Source of the DNA: RGIG4079 sp045596365
Lineage (GTDB): Bacteria > Bacteroidota > Bacteroidia > Bacteroidales > Muribaculaceae
Length of the DNA: 64,000 nucleotides
Direction: 5' to 3'
NCBI GenBank assembly: GCA_045596365.1
Contig: JAZOCE010000001.1
Span: 62,001-126,000, forward strand
A model generated the notes under the pieces. That model ran no database searches and was not told the origin of the DNA. It worked only from the letters and a program-made list of their open reading frames with translations. Numbering within the stretch: position 1 is the first letter of the stretch; every line of letters begins with the position of its first letter. The translations under genes and the position numbers were made by a program. Positions 46,061 through 55,454 of the stretch are shown here, piece after piece.

Positions 46061-46080
46061 ATTATCTTTGCAAAGATAAT
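46061..46080. promoter_or_regulatory. Perfect 20-bp palindrome carrying -7 boxes on both strands
   Basis: ATTATCTTTGCAAAGATAAT is its own reverse complement. It contains TATCTTTG (46063-46070, plus) and the same box on the minus strand (46071-46078), each a match to TAnnTTTG, between two divergent genes. It could serve both promoters or be an operator. Confidence 0.5.
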
Positions 46081-46128
46081 ATGTATTTAAGTAAAACATC
46101 CCAAATTTTGTAGTTCTTTTGATTATTA

Positions 46129-48669
46129 ATGGTTAAAATTGCCAAGGTTATAATATTATTTATATTTATTACACAACCACTCTTTTTATTCTCTCAAAGT
46201 AAACAAATATCTGGAGTTGTGGTTGATTCTCTAACTAATAACCCAGTCCCATACGTTGCAATTTATCTAAATGGCAGCAAAAATGGAGTATTAGCAGACG
46301 AAAATGGGATATTCAAATTTAATTATGACGCAGGATATGATACAATTACAACTTCAGTAATGGGCTACGCATCCAAAAGCTTTGTCTTAAGTAAATTAAA
46401 TGCTGAAAAATTAATATTTAAAATTACCCCAATAGGAATTAAATTAAATGAGATTTTTGTAAAACCTCAAAAAGAAAAATATTCAAAAAAAAATAATCCA
46501 GCTGTATCATTTGTCGAAAAAATAATGTCTCGCCAACATCTTACAGACCCACTAAACAACGACAATTATAACTACGAAAAATATGAACGTATCACATTTG
46601 CTTTGAATAATTTTACTGAACAAGCACAAAATGATTGGATGTTCAAAAAATTCCCGTTCCTTAAAGATTATATTGATACATCAGACATATCCGGAACCCC
46701 GATTTTAAATGTATCCATAAAAGAAAAGACAAGCAATGTATACTATCGCAAAGAGCCTAAGGCTCAAAAAGAATATGTCTCTGGAATAAAACGTGCGGGA
46801 ATTGATGACATAACAAGTCAAGAAAGTTTACAGGTTTTTATTGATGATGTATTACGTGAAATTGAAATTTATAAAAATGATATAACTATATTGGGGAATA
46901 AATTTGTCAGTCCATTGTCCAATATAGCCACAAATTTTTATAAATTCTATCTAACCGATACATTGTTAATTGATGGTGATAGTTGCATAGAATTAAGTTT
47001 TGCTCCACACAATCCACAAACATTTAGCTTTATTGGTCGACTATATGTCCTCAAAAACGATAGGACTATGTTTATAAAGAGAGTTTTGATGAATATTCCT
47101 CCTTCAATAAACCTAAACTTTATAGACAATTTATACATTAAACAAGAATTTAAAAAAGCTTCAAATGGAGCACGGATAAAGATTAACGATGATTTAACTC
47201 TTGAAGCGAGTCTAATGCCAGGGACACAAGGAATATATGCACGACGCAATTCATTCTATAAAAATCATTCATTTGAAATTTCACCAAATGATGACGTGTT
47301 TAATTATATACAGGATGTTATCATTCCTGATGACGCATATAATAAAGACGATTATTTCTGGGAAAGAAAAAGAATGTCAACGATTTCAACTGCTGAAAAC
47401 AATGTACCTGATTTGGTTACAAAGCTTAGGACGGTTCCGATATATTATTGGACAGAAAAGATTATAAAGGTAATCGTTTCAGGCTATATTCATACTTCTA
47501 AAAATAGCAAATTTGATATTGGTCCTGTTAATTCATTTGTTAGTTATAATGATCTTGAGGGCGTAAGATTTCGCACAGGCGGATTAACTACTGCCAATTT
47601 GAATAAGCGATTATTTGCAAGAGGGTATGTTGCATATGGCACTAAAGATAAAAAATTAAAATATGGAGGAGAGGTTGAATATTCATTCCATGACAAGAAA
47701 TATCATTCAAAAGAATTTCCCATACATTCATTGAAATTATCTCACTCCTACGATGTAAATATGCTAGGACAGCAATATATGTTTACAAATAGCGATAACG
47801 TATTTCTTTCATTAAAGCGCCAAGTAGATCGTCAAATAATTTATGAACGGGCTTCCCGATTAGAGTATATATTAGAATTTTACAACAATTTTTCCATAGA
47901 ATCCGGAATAAATCACAATAGGGAAGAAGCTACAACATATATGCCGTTTATAAATGGTTATGGTAATAATTTTACTCACTATAATCAGACCTCATTCAAT
48001 ATAAGATTAAGGTATGCCCCCGGTGAAAAATTTTATCAAACAAAAACAAAAAGATATCCAGTAAATTTTGACGCTCCGATATTTATTATATCTCATAGTT
48101 TTTCCCCCTCCAACTTTTTAGGTAGCATGAACACAATAAACAAAACAGAGATTAGCGTACAAAAACGTTTTTGGTTTTCAGCTTTTGGATATACAGATAT
48201 TATATTGCGAGCTGGGCACGTTTGGGACCAAGCACCATATCCTGATTTATTAATACCCAATGCAAACTTATCATATACAATCCAACCCGAAAGCTACGCA
48301 CTAATGAACCCAATGGAATTTATTAATGATAGTTACGCGTCGTGGGATTTTACATATTATGCTAATGGTGCTATACTTAATTACATTCCTTTGATTAAAA
48401 AACTAAAACTAAGAGAAATATTTACATTTAGAGGCTTATACGGGCATTTAAGCGACAAAAACAATCCTCTGTATAACAATAATTTGTTCAGGTTTCCCGT
48501 AATTACACAGACATGTCATATGAGTTCAAAACCTTACATGGAAATGGGTATAGGCATTGAGAATATCTTAAAAATTTTGCGCATTGATTATGTATGGCGT
48601 TTAACTTATAAAAATACACATAACATAGATAAGCATGGGATAAGAATTGCATTGCATTTTAAATTCTAA
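46129..48669 (+). CDS. DUF5686 outer-membrane protein with carboxypeptidase-like regulatory domain
   Basis: The 846-residue product has a signal peptide (residues 1-24), a carboxypeptidase regulatory-like domain (about 28-110; ISGVVVDSLTNNPVPYVAIYL, a beta-sandwich also found in SusC/TonB receptors) and a large DUF5686 region ending in a terminal phenylalanine (RIALHFKF), typical of beta-barrel insertion. It has no TonB plug. The role is unknown. It is followed 93 bases later by sppA, which has its own promoter. Confidence 0.85.
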   Translation: MVKIAKVIILFIFITQPLFLFSQSKQISGVVVDSLTNNPVPYVAIYLNGSKNGVLADENGIFKFNYDAGYDTITTSVMGYASKSFVLSKLNAEKLIFKITPIGIKLNEIFVKPQKEKYSKKNNPAVSFVEKIMSRQHLTDPLNNDNYNYEKYERITFALNNFTEQAQNDWMFKKFPFLKDYIDTSDISGTPILNVSIKEKTSNVYYRKEPKAQKEYVSGIKRAGIDDITSQESLQVFIDDVLREIEIYKNDITILGNKFVSPLSNIATNFYKFYLTDTLLIDGDSCIELSFAPHNPQTFSFIGRLYVLKNDRTMFIKRVLMNIPPSINLNFIDNLYIKQEFKKASNGARIKINDDLTLEASLMPGTQGIYARRNSFYKNHSFEISPNDDVFNYIQDVIIPDDAYNKDDYFWERKRMSTISTAENNVPDLVTKLRTVPIYYWTEKIIKVIVSGYIHTSKNSKFDIGPVNSFVSYNDLEGVRFRTGGLTTANLNKRLFARGYVAYGTKDKKLKYGGEVEYSFHDKKYHSKEFPIHSLKLSHSYDVNMLGQQYMFTNSDNVFLSLKRQVDRQIIYERASRLEYILEFYNNFSIESGINHNREEATTYMPFINGYGNNFTHYNQTSFNIRLRYAPGEKFYQTKTKRYPVNFDAPIFIISHSFSPSNFLGSMNTINKTEISVQKRFWFSAFGYTDIILRAGHVWDQAPYPDLLIPNANLSYTIQPESYALMNPMEFINDSYASWDFTYYANGAILNYIPLIKKLKLREIFTFRGLYGHLSDKNNPLYNNNLFRFPVITQTCHMSSKPYMEMGIGIENILKILRIDYVWRLTYKNTHNIDKHGIRIALHFKF

Positions 48670-48688
48670 GATTTTTAGAGCTTTTTTA

Positions 48689-48719
48689 TTTGTTTTAAAA
48701 ATCTATTATATTAACTTTG
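48689..48719 (+). promoter_or_regulatory. Promoter of sppA operon
   Basis: TTTG (48689-48692), a 19-base spacer and TAACTTTG (48712-48719) match the Bacteroidota consensus. The start codon of sppA lies 43 bases downstream. Confidence 0.78.
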
Positions 48720-48762
48720 TATCGTTTGTAATTTAGGACTTAATTATCAATATCGTTTTATT

Positions 48763-50529
48763 ATGATGAAAAGATTTTTGGCAGCTTTGTTGGGATCCTT
48801 AGCTGGTATTTGGCTATCTGTGATATTATTTACAATCTTAATTTTTTTATTTATTATTGTCATTGCAATAGCAGGAGGTGCGTCAAATACGACAGCCAAG
48901 ATTACAGATAATACAGTTTTGTATCTTGATTTAGTTGGGACAATAGAGGAACGAGCTCCGGAACTTGATTTAATAAGTGAAATATATGGGAATTCAGCTA
49001 AAGTAATTCCATTAAACGACATATTACATTCACTGAAAAATGCACAAAAAGATGACAGAATAAAAGGATTGTATATTAATTGTGATGGTGCAACATCTGG
49101 AATTGCCACAAGTGAAGAAATACATAATGCTATAATAGAATTTCAAAAATCAGGGAAATGGGTTTATGCATATGCTGATTCTTATACTCAGAACAATTAT
49201 TATATTGTTTCATCTGCTAATTTCATTGATCTCAACCCCATGGGCTCTGTTGACATAAAAGGATTATCTGCAACAACAATGTTCTATAAAAACTTACTTG
49301 ATAAAATTGGGATAGAAATGCAAGTTGTAAAAGTTGGGACATATAAAAGTGCCGTTGAGCCTTTCATCCTTACTGAGATGAGTGAAGCTAGTCGACTTCA
49401 ACAAGAACATTATCTAAAAAATATATGGGCAACTATTAGCAATGGAATTGCATCAGCTCGGAATGTAACGGTTGAAGATGTTAATTACTGGGCAGATAGT
49501 ATAATTATAACCCAACCAGCAAAATACTATATCGAAAATAATATTGTAGACAGATTATCATATCGCCATGAAACAGAAGAATCATTGGCTGAATTATGTG
49601 GTGTTGAAAAATACGATGATATTAATTTAGTTACGCCAACGGAATATTGTAAGTTAGAGAATACATTAAATCCCGATGACAGCAATAATAAAATAGCAAT
49701 TTTATATGCAGTAGGTGATATAGTTGACCAAGGAAATGAAGGTATTGTTGGTCGTAAAATGGCTCCACAAATTCTTGAATTGGCAGAAGATAACGACATA
49801 AAGGCACTTGTCCTACGTGTAAATTCTGGAGGAGGTAGTGCTTTTGCATCTGAACAAATATGGGAAGCATTAGAACAATTCAAAGCCAAAGGAAAAACAT
49901 TTTATGTTTCTATGGGACACCTTGCTGCATCTGGTGGATATTATATTTCATGTGGAGCAAATCGTATATATGCTGATGAAACTACGCTTACCGGCTCAAT
50001 AGGAATATTTGGTTTAATACCATGTGTTAAAGATTTATTATGTGAGAACTTAGGCATTACTCAAGGTCTGGTGTCAACAAATATAAATAGCGATTTTATT
50101 TCATTGACAGAGTCTATGACTCCATCTCAACGCAATAGAATGCAACAGATGATTAATAATGGATATGAGACTTTTGTCAGCCGATGCGCTGAAGGGCGTA
50201 GAATGAGTGTCGATGCAATTAAAGCGATTGCCGAAGGTAGAGTTTGGGATGGTCAATCAGCATTGGAAATTGGACTTGTTGATAAAATTGGAGGCATTGA
50301 TATTGCTATATCAGAATTAGCATCAGATCTTGGATTAGACGACTATGCAATTGTTGAATACCCATCAGAAACTAATGATTTTATCAATAAATTTATAAAT
50401 ATTGAAAATGTCTCAGAGCATATTGTTGCCAATAATCTCGGCGTTTCATATGAATACTATAACATGATTAACAAAATGTCGAGATTGGAAAAAATGCAAT
50501 GTCGTATGGAAAAAATCATAATTGAATAA
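48763..50529 (+). CDS. sppA: Signal peptide peptidase SppA, 67K type
   Basis: SppA degrades residual signal peptides at the inner membrane. The 588-residue product has an N-terminal membrane helix (about 8-38) and two tandem S49 halves. The general base is Lys195 in VGTYKSAVEP and the nucleophile is Ser390 in HLAASGGYY, matching the E. coli enzyme's Lys209 and Ser409. It heads an operon with lpxK, pnp and thiL. Confidence 0.95.
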   Translation: MMKRFLAALLGSLAGIWLSVILFTILIFLFIIVIAIAGGASNTTAKITDNTVLYLDLVGTIEERAPELDLISEIYGNSAKVIPLNDILHSLKNAQKDDRIKGLYINCDGATSGIATSEEIHNAIIEFQKSGKWVYAYADSYTQNNYYIVSSANFIDLNPMGSVDIKGLSATTMFYKNLLDKIGIEMQVVKVGTYKSAVEPFILTEMSEASRLQQEHYLKNIWATISNGIASARNVTVEDVNYWADSIIITQPAKYYIENNIVDRLSYRHETEESLAELCGVEKYDDINLVTPTEYCKLENTLNPDDSNNKIAILYAVGDIVDQGNEGIVGRKMAPQILELAEDNDIKALVLRVNSGGGSAFASEQIWEALEQFKAKGKTFYVSMGHLAASGGYYISCGANRIYADETTLTGSIGIFGLIPCVKDLLCENLGITQGLVSTNINSDFISLTESMTPSQRNRMQQMINNGYETFVSRCAEGRRMSVDAIKAIAEGRVWDGQSALEIGLVDKIGGIDIAISELASDLGLDDYAIVEYPSETNDFINKFINIENVSEHIVANNLGVSYEYYNMINKMSRLEKMQCRMEKIIIE

Positions 50530-50544
50530 ATTAGACTCCAACTG

Positions 50545-51642
50545 ATGGCAAGAAATAAATTTCTCTCAACTATGCTATTATGGCCTCTATCCAAAATCTA
50601 TGGGGCTATAATAAGTGTGAGAAATCGACTATTTGACATTGGAATTCTTAAACAGTATGAATTTGATATTCCTATTATCTCAGTTGGAAATATTGCAGTT
50701 GGCGGTACAGGGAAGACGCCTCATACAGAATATATTGTAGATTTACTTAAAGAACGTTTTTGCATAGGAATCCTTAGTCGTGGCTATAAGCGCAAAACAC
50801 ATGGTTTTTATTTGGCAGATAAGTGCTCATCTTCAGACCAAATAGGAGACGAACCTTTTCAAATGTACCAAAAATATAAAGAGAATAAATCAGTTACACT
50901 TGCTGTGTGTGAAAATCGTTGCGAAGGGATCAAAAGGATGAAGGAATTGAACCCTTCAATAAATTTAATAATATTAGATGATGCCTTTCAACATCGTTAT
51001 GTTAAGCCTAAAATTTCAATTGTTCTAACAGAATATAATAGACCCATATATAATGACAAAATCATGCCTTTAGGTCGTCTTAGAGAGCATATACATTCGT
51101 TGAGCAGAGCTGATATTGTTATTGTAACAAAATGTCCGAGTGAAATGAAACCTATGGATTACAGAGTTTTTAAAAATAATTTAAATTTGTATCCATATCA
51201 AAGTCTATTTTTTTCTCAATACAATTATGGAAACTTAATTTCCTTATTTCCTGATAAAGCCACATATATTCCAAATATAGAATGGCTATCAAAAGTCGAC
51301 ACATTATTAGTAGTTACAGGTATCGCTAATCCACGTCCTCTTATCAAACATCTAAAAAAATATAACCCTCTTGTAAAAGTAAAACAATTTGAGGACCATC
51401 ACCATTACTCAATAGATGATTTCAACGCTATTAAGGAAAAATATAATGCTCTTACGGGAGAAAAAAAATACATTATCACAACTGAAAAAGACTCAGTAAG
51501 ATTGATTGGGAACTCATCTTTTCCCGAAGAATTAAAGCCATATATTTTCTACATACCAATAAAAGTTCAATTTATATCTGTCGATACAAAGCAATTTGAT
51601 GTAGAGCTAAATAGACTGATACATTCAAAAAAACTATTCTAA
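50545..51642 (+). CDS. lpxK: Tetraacyldisaccharide 4'-kinase
   Basis: LpxK phosphorylates the 4' position of lipid A precursor at the inner membrane. The 365-residue product has the N-terminal helix region, P-loop GNIAVGGTGKTPHTEY, LSRGYKRKT, DEPFQMY and LDDAFQHRYVKP, all characteristic. It is 15 bases after sppA. Confidence 0.96.
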   Translation: MARNKFLSTMLLWPLSKIYGAIISVRNRLFDIGILKQYEFDIPIISVGNIAVGGTGKTPHTEYIVDLLKERFCIGILSRGYKRKTHGFYLADKCSSSDQIGDEPFQMYQKYKENKSVTLAVCENRCEGIKRMKELNPSINLIILDDAFQHRYVKPKISIVLTEYNRPIYNDKIMPLGRLREHIHSLSRADIVIVTKCPSEMKPMDYRVFKNNLNLYPYQSLFFSQYNYGNLISLFPDKATYIPNIEWLSKVDTLLVVTGIANPRPLIKHLKKYNPLVKVKQFEDHHHYSIDDFNAIKEKYNALTGEKKYIITTEKDSVRLIGNSSFPEELKPYIFYIPIKVQFISVDTKQFDVELNRLIHSKKLF

Positions 51643-51654
51643 TACATAATTATT

Positions 51655-52473
51655 ATGATTAAAAAAATAAGCCAAACAGCAGAATACATTAAGGCAAAAG
51701 TTCCAGAAATACCCCAAATTGCAATAATTTTAGGGACTGGGCTTGGTGCACTTGTTGATCATATTGAAGATAAACAATATATTCCTTATACAGAGATACC
51801 TAATTTCCCGATATCTACAGTTGAAGGTCATAGTGGGAATTTAATATTTGGGCAACTAGGATCAAAACGCGTAATGGCAATGCAAGGGCGATTCCATTAT
51901 TACGAAGGTTATGACATGAAACAAGTAACATTTCCTGTTAGAGTAATGAAAGCTCTTGGTATTCAGACATTATTCGTTTCAAATGCAGCTGGTGGAATGA
52001 ATCCATCATTTAAAATTGGAGATATCATGTTGATAACTGATCACATAAACTTGTTCCCTGAACATCCTCTAAGAGGTAAAAACTATAATGAATTAGGAGC
52101 CCGATTTCCGGATATGAGTGAGACGTATTCACATAAATTAATACAGACTGCTTTAGAAATCGCTAATGAAAAGGGAATTCAAGTTGTTCAAGGAGTCTAC
52201 GTGGGGACACAAGGTCCAACATTTGAAACTCCAGCAGAATATAGGTTTTTCCATCGTATTGGAGGCGATGCCGTTGGGATGTCTACTGTCCCAGAGGTTA
52301 TTGTTGCACGTCATAGCGGAATGAATGTTTTTGCCGTTTCCGTAATAACAGACTTAGGTGTAGAAGGAACTGTCGAACAAGTATCACATGAAGAAGTCCA
52401 AAAAGCAGCGCAACAAGCACAACCTCGCATGATGGAAATAATGAGAGAACTTGTAAATCGTTTTAATATATAA
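51655..52473 (+). CDS. Purine-nucleoside phosphorylase
   Basis: The 272-residue enzyme splits purine nucleosides with phosphate. It is the trimeric type: ILGTGLGALVDHI, VEGHSGNLIFG, GRFHYYEGY, NAAGGMNPSFKIGDIMLITDHIN in part (VSNAAGGMNPSFKIGDIML), and GGDAVGMSTVPEVIVARH. It lies 12 bases after lpxK and 7 before thiL, so it is cotranscribed although functionally unrelated. Confidence 0.94.
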   Translation: MIKKISQTAEYIKAKVPEIPQIAIILGTGLGALVDHIEDKQYIPYTEIPNFPISTVEGHSGNLIFGQLGSKRVMAMQGRFHYYEGYDMKQVTFPVRVMKALGIQTLFVSNAAGGMNPSFKIGDIMLITDHINLFPEHPLRGKNYNELGARFPDMSETYSHKLIQTALEIANEKGIQVVQGVYVGTQGPTFETPAEYRFFHRIGGDAVGMSTVPEVIVARHSGMNVFAVSVITDLGVEGTVEQVSHEEVQKAAQQAQPRMMEIMRELVNRFNI

Positions 52474-52480
52474 TCCAATA

Positions 52481-53512
52481 ATGGAAAATAAATTAACAGA
52501 AATTTCAGAATTAGGAGAATTTGGATTAATTGAACGATTAACCCATGAATTAAAAGCCCAAAATTCGTCTACAATAAAAGGAGTAGGTGACGATTGTGCT
52601 GTAATGCGATTCGATAAGTCAGAAGTACTTGTTAGTACAGACTTACTTGTTGAAGGTATTCATTTTGATTTAACATATGTCCCCCTAAAACATTTAGGAT
52701 ATAAATCAGCCGTAGTTAATTTTTCTGATTTATATGCGATGAATGCCTCTCCACGTCAAATTACTGTATCTCTTGCTATTTCAAAAAGATTTGCAGTTGA
52801 ACATATAGAACAACTATATAGCGGAATCAAATTAGCATGCCAAATTTATGGAGTAGATTTGGTCGGGGGAGATACAACAACATCTCGTTCGGGATTAGTT
52901 ATTAGTATAACTTGTATAGGCGATGCCCCTAAAGATAGAGTTGTATATCGTTCTGGAGCACAAATTAATGATTTAATCTGTGTTAGTGGTGATCTTGGAG
53001 CTGCATACATGGGACTACAATTGCTTGAAAGAGAAAAAATAGCATCAAATGGCTTAACTGAATTTCAACCTCAATTTCATGGCAAAGAGTATTTAATAGA
53101 ACGTCAATTAAAACCAGAAGCACGTAAAGATATAATAAAAATTCTCAATGAGAAGAATATTATTCCAACTTCAATGATTGATATATCAGATGGATTATCC
53201 TCTGAGCTATTACATATCTGTAAACAAAGCAATGTAGGCTGTCGAATATATGAGGATAGAATACCAATTGATTACCAAACAGCAGTAATGGCAGAAGAAA
53301 TTGGGATGAACTTAGTTACTGCCGCATTAAATGGAGGAGAAGACTATGAACTCTTATTTACTGTACCTATTCATTTTCACGATATTATTGATAAAATTGA
53401 GGGCATAAAAATTATTGGACACATCACAAAAAAAGAATATGGATGTTTGATGGAGACAAGAGATGGTAACGAAATAAATATAAAAGCACAAGGCTGGAAC
53501 CCTCTAAACTAA
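52481..53512 (+). CDS. thiL: Thiamine-monophosphate kinase
   Basis: ThiL phosphorylates thiamine monophosphate to the diphosphate. The 343-residue product has GVGDDCAVMRF, LVSTDLLVEGIHFD, SDLYAMNASPRQI, GGDTTTSRSG, SGDLGAAYMG and ISDGLSSELLHIC, the ATP- and metal-binding signatures of the AIR synthase-like fold. It is the last gene of the operon and is followed within 10 bases by a terminator. Confidence 0.95.
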   Translation: MENKLTEISELGEFGLIERLTHELKAQNSSTIKGVGDDCAVMRFDKSEVLVSTDLLVEGIHFDLTYVPLKHLGYKSAVVNFSDLYAMNASPRQITVSLAISKRFAVEHIEQLYSGIKLACQIYGVDLVGGDTTTSRSGLVISITCIGDAPKDRVVYRSGAQINDLICVSGDLGAAYMGLQLLEREKIASNGLTEFQPQFHGKEYLIERQLKPEARKDIIKILNEKNIIPTSMIDISDGLSSELLHICKQSNVGCRIYEDRIPIDYQTAVMAEEIGMNLVTAALNGGEDYELLFTVPIHFHDIIDKIEGIKIIGHITKKEYGCLMETRDGNEINIKAQGWNPLN

Positions 53513-53520
53513 AAAAGTAT

Positions 53521-53550
53521 TACCCACATTTTAACCGTGTGGGTATTATT
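53521..53550 (+). terminator. Terminator of the sppA-thiL operon
   Basis: Arms TACCCACA (53521-53528) and TGTGGGTA (53538-53545) with a 9-base loop, followed by TTATTTTAT. Confidence 0.82.
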
Positions 53551-53567
53551 TTATCAAGATTAATTAG

Positions 53568-53575
53568 TAATTTTG
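53568..53575 (+). promoter_or_regulatory. Candidate -7 box of nusB
   Basis: TAATTTTG, 29 bases before the nusB ATG, matches TAnnTTTG. It lies beyond the preceding terminator, so a start further upstream at 53539 would be untranscribed. Confidence 0.5.
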
Positions 53576-53604
53576 TAGAAAATTTTAATAGCACATTTAG
53601 AATC

Positions 53605-55014
53605 ATGATAAATCGCATTTTAATTAGAATTAAAGTTGTACAGATGCTATATTCTTATCTGTTGACACGCAATGAGTTTAAAATAGAATCAGCACCAGAA
53701 ACGGCTTCACGAGACAAACAATATGCCTATACGCTTTATCTTGATTTATTTATTCTGTTATTAAAACTATCCGGATATTGTACAGATAAAGGACCTTCAC
53801 AAAAAGTTGATACTACTAATTTATTGTCATCAATGAAGATTGCAAAATCTCTCATTTCTTATGACGAAATTCATAGTTATATTGCACAGAGTGATAATTT
53901 TTGGGAAACATCAATTATATCGAAATTATACTCATTAATCATAAATTCAGTTGCATATAAAGATTTAAAAAAGAATAAATCACCGGAAATACAAGATGAG
54001 GTTTTATTTTGGAAAAGTATTGTAAATACAATCTTCTTGCGAGAACCGATATTCATTGAATCATTAAGAAAAGATAGCCGATTTACAAATGCAGGATTTG
54101 AGCAAGGAATCTCTATGTTTATTAGCACTATATCAGATTATAGTGATAGCAGATCTTTATTAGTAAATGCTAAAAGAGCTCTTACAACTTCATTGGATAA
54201 AGGATATGAGTTATACCATAGTTTATTATGTATAATGGTGGAGATTACACGAATGCAAGAAATCAGAATTGACGCGGCGAAGAATAAATACCTGCCTACA
54301 TATGATGATTTAAATCCTAACATGAAATTTGTTGATAATAAATTTATTGTAGCTATACAAAATAACCCAAATATGCAAGCTTATTTATCAACAAATCCAA
54401 TAACATGGGATGATGATACCCTTCTGATTAAATCATTACTTGATAAGATTATCAGTTCTGATATATATCAAGAATATATGTCGACAACAGAATCCAATTT
54501 TGCTGAAGATTGTAACTTTTGGAAAACAATATTTAAAACTATTATTTTACCATCAGAAGAATTAATTGAATCATTAGAATCTAAATCCGTGTATTGGAAC
54601 GACGATTTAGATATAATGGGGACATTTGTTTTAAAAACAATAAAACAATTTGCTAACACCGGAGAAAACACCTTATTGCTACCCCAATATAAAGATGAGG
54701 AAGACAAACAGTTTGGTAATTTATTATTTTCTAATGCAGTAAAAAATGCGGATATATATCGTCAATATATAGATAAATTTGTAAATGTAGGACAATGGGA
54801 TTCCGAGCGATTAGCATTCATGGATATTGTTATTATGATTGCAGCAATAACTGAACTTGCACATTGTCCATCTATTCCAATTCCCGTAACACTAAATGAA
54901 TACATAGAAATTGCCAATTGCTATAGTACTCCAAAAAGTGGTCAATTTATAAACGGAATCCTTTACTCAGTTATAAATCAACTCAAAAGCGAGGGTAAAC
55001 TCAACAAAATTTAA
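53605..55014 (+). CDS. nusB: NusB-type transcription antitermination protein with internal duplication
   Basis: NusB joins NusE on boxA RNA during rRNA transcription. The start MINRILIRIKVVQMLYSYL is that of Bacteroidota NusB. The C-terminal NusB fold (DSERLAFMDIVIMIAAITEL, PVTLNEYIEIANCYSTPKSGQFINGIL) is intact. The protein has 469 residues, while I recall about 310 for Bacteroides: residues ~38-198 repeat the design of ~199-370 (for example LFWKSIVNTIFLREPIFIESL at 134-154 against NFWKTIFKTIILPSEELIESL at 304-324). A GTG at 53539 lies inside the upstream terminator and is rejected as start. Confidence 0.85.
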   Translation: MINRILIRIKVVQMLYSYLLTRNEFKIESAPETASRDKQYAYTLYLDLFILLLKLSGYCTDKGPSQKVDTTNLLSSMKIAKSLISYDEIHSYIAQSDNFWETSIISKLYSLIINSVAYKDLKKNKSPEIQDEVLFWKSIVNTIFLREPIFIESLRKDSRFTNAGFEQGISMFISTISDYSDSRSLLVNAKRALTTSLDKGYELYHSLLCIMVEITRMQEIRIDAAKNKYLPTYDDLNPNMKFVDNKFIVAIQNNPNMQAYLSTNPITWDDDTLLIKSLLDKIISSDIYQEYMSTTESNFAEDCNFWKTIFKTIILPSEELIESLESKSVYWNDDLDIMGTFVLKTIKQFANTGENTLLLPQYKDEEDKQFGNLLFSNAVKNADIYRQYIDKFVNVGQWDSERLAFMDIVIMIAAITELAHCPSIPIPVTLNEYIEIANCYSTPKSGQFINGILYSVINQLKSEGKLNKI

Positions 55015-55024
55015 ATATAAATGT

Positions 55025-55032
55025 TATATTTG
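55025..55032 (+). promoter_or_regulatory. Candidate -7 box of yajC
   Basis: TATATTTG, 31 bases before the yajC ATG, matches TAnnTTTG; no -33 TTG is visible at the right distance. Confidence 0.45.
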
Positions 55033-55063
55033 CATAAAGTTTAATTAATAAATAAGTGAAATA

Positions 55064-55387
55064 ATGATTACAAATTTTTTATTACTACAAGAACCAGCAA
55101 ATAGTGGAATGTTTAATATTTTAATGATTGTAGCGTTAATTGCTATATTCTATTTTTTCATGATACGTCCACAACAAAAAAGACAAAAAGAAATTAGAAA
55201 ATTTCGTGAAGGTTTGGCAGTAGGAGATAGAGTAATTACTGCCGGAGGAATCCATGGTAAAATTCGAGGAATTAAGGACAATGCATTTATTGTTGAAATA
55301 GCTGATAATGTCAAAATTACGATAGATAAAGGTTCTGTTTATCCATCTGCTGCTGACGCTCAAGCTCAAGGTGAAGAAAATAAATAA
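55064..55387 (+). CDS. yajC: Preprotein translocase subunit YajC
   Basis: YajC assists the SecDF-YidC part of the Sec translocon. The 107-residue product has one N-terminal transmembrane helix (about 17-36; NILMIVALIAIFYFFMIRP) with the diagnostic FMIRPQQKRQKE, and the cytoplasmic domain (GDRVITAGGIHGKIRGIKDN). It is between nusB and ybbR. Confidence 0.95.
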   Translation: MITNFLLLQEPANSGMFNILMIVALIAIFYFFMIRPQQKRQKEIRKFREGLAVGDRVITAGGIHGKIRGIKDNAFIVEIADNVKITIDKGSVYPSAADAQAQGEENK

Positions 55388-55406
55388 ATTTGACCTAATC
55401 AAATCT

Positions 55407-55446
55407 AAATAGTCCATAGTGTATTATTTACACGTGGGCTATTTTT
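55407..55446 (+). terminator. Terminator or attenuator after yajC
   Basis: Arms AAATAGTCCA (55407-55416) and TGGGCTATTT (55435-55444) pair with one U-G, with an inner GTGT/ACAC stem, followed by TTTTC. A GTG at 55419 that could open the next frame lies inside the hairpin. It would stop most transcripts before ybbR, unless it is a regulated attenuator. Confidence 0.7.
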
Positions 55447-55454
55447 CTAAGAGA

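Noticed and set aside
53539..53604. GTG start of nusB with a 22-residue extension
   Set aside because: The codon lies inside the upstream terminator hairpin and before the -7 box, and the family start MINR follows at 53605.
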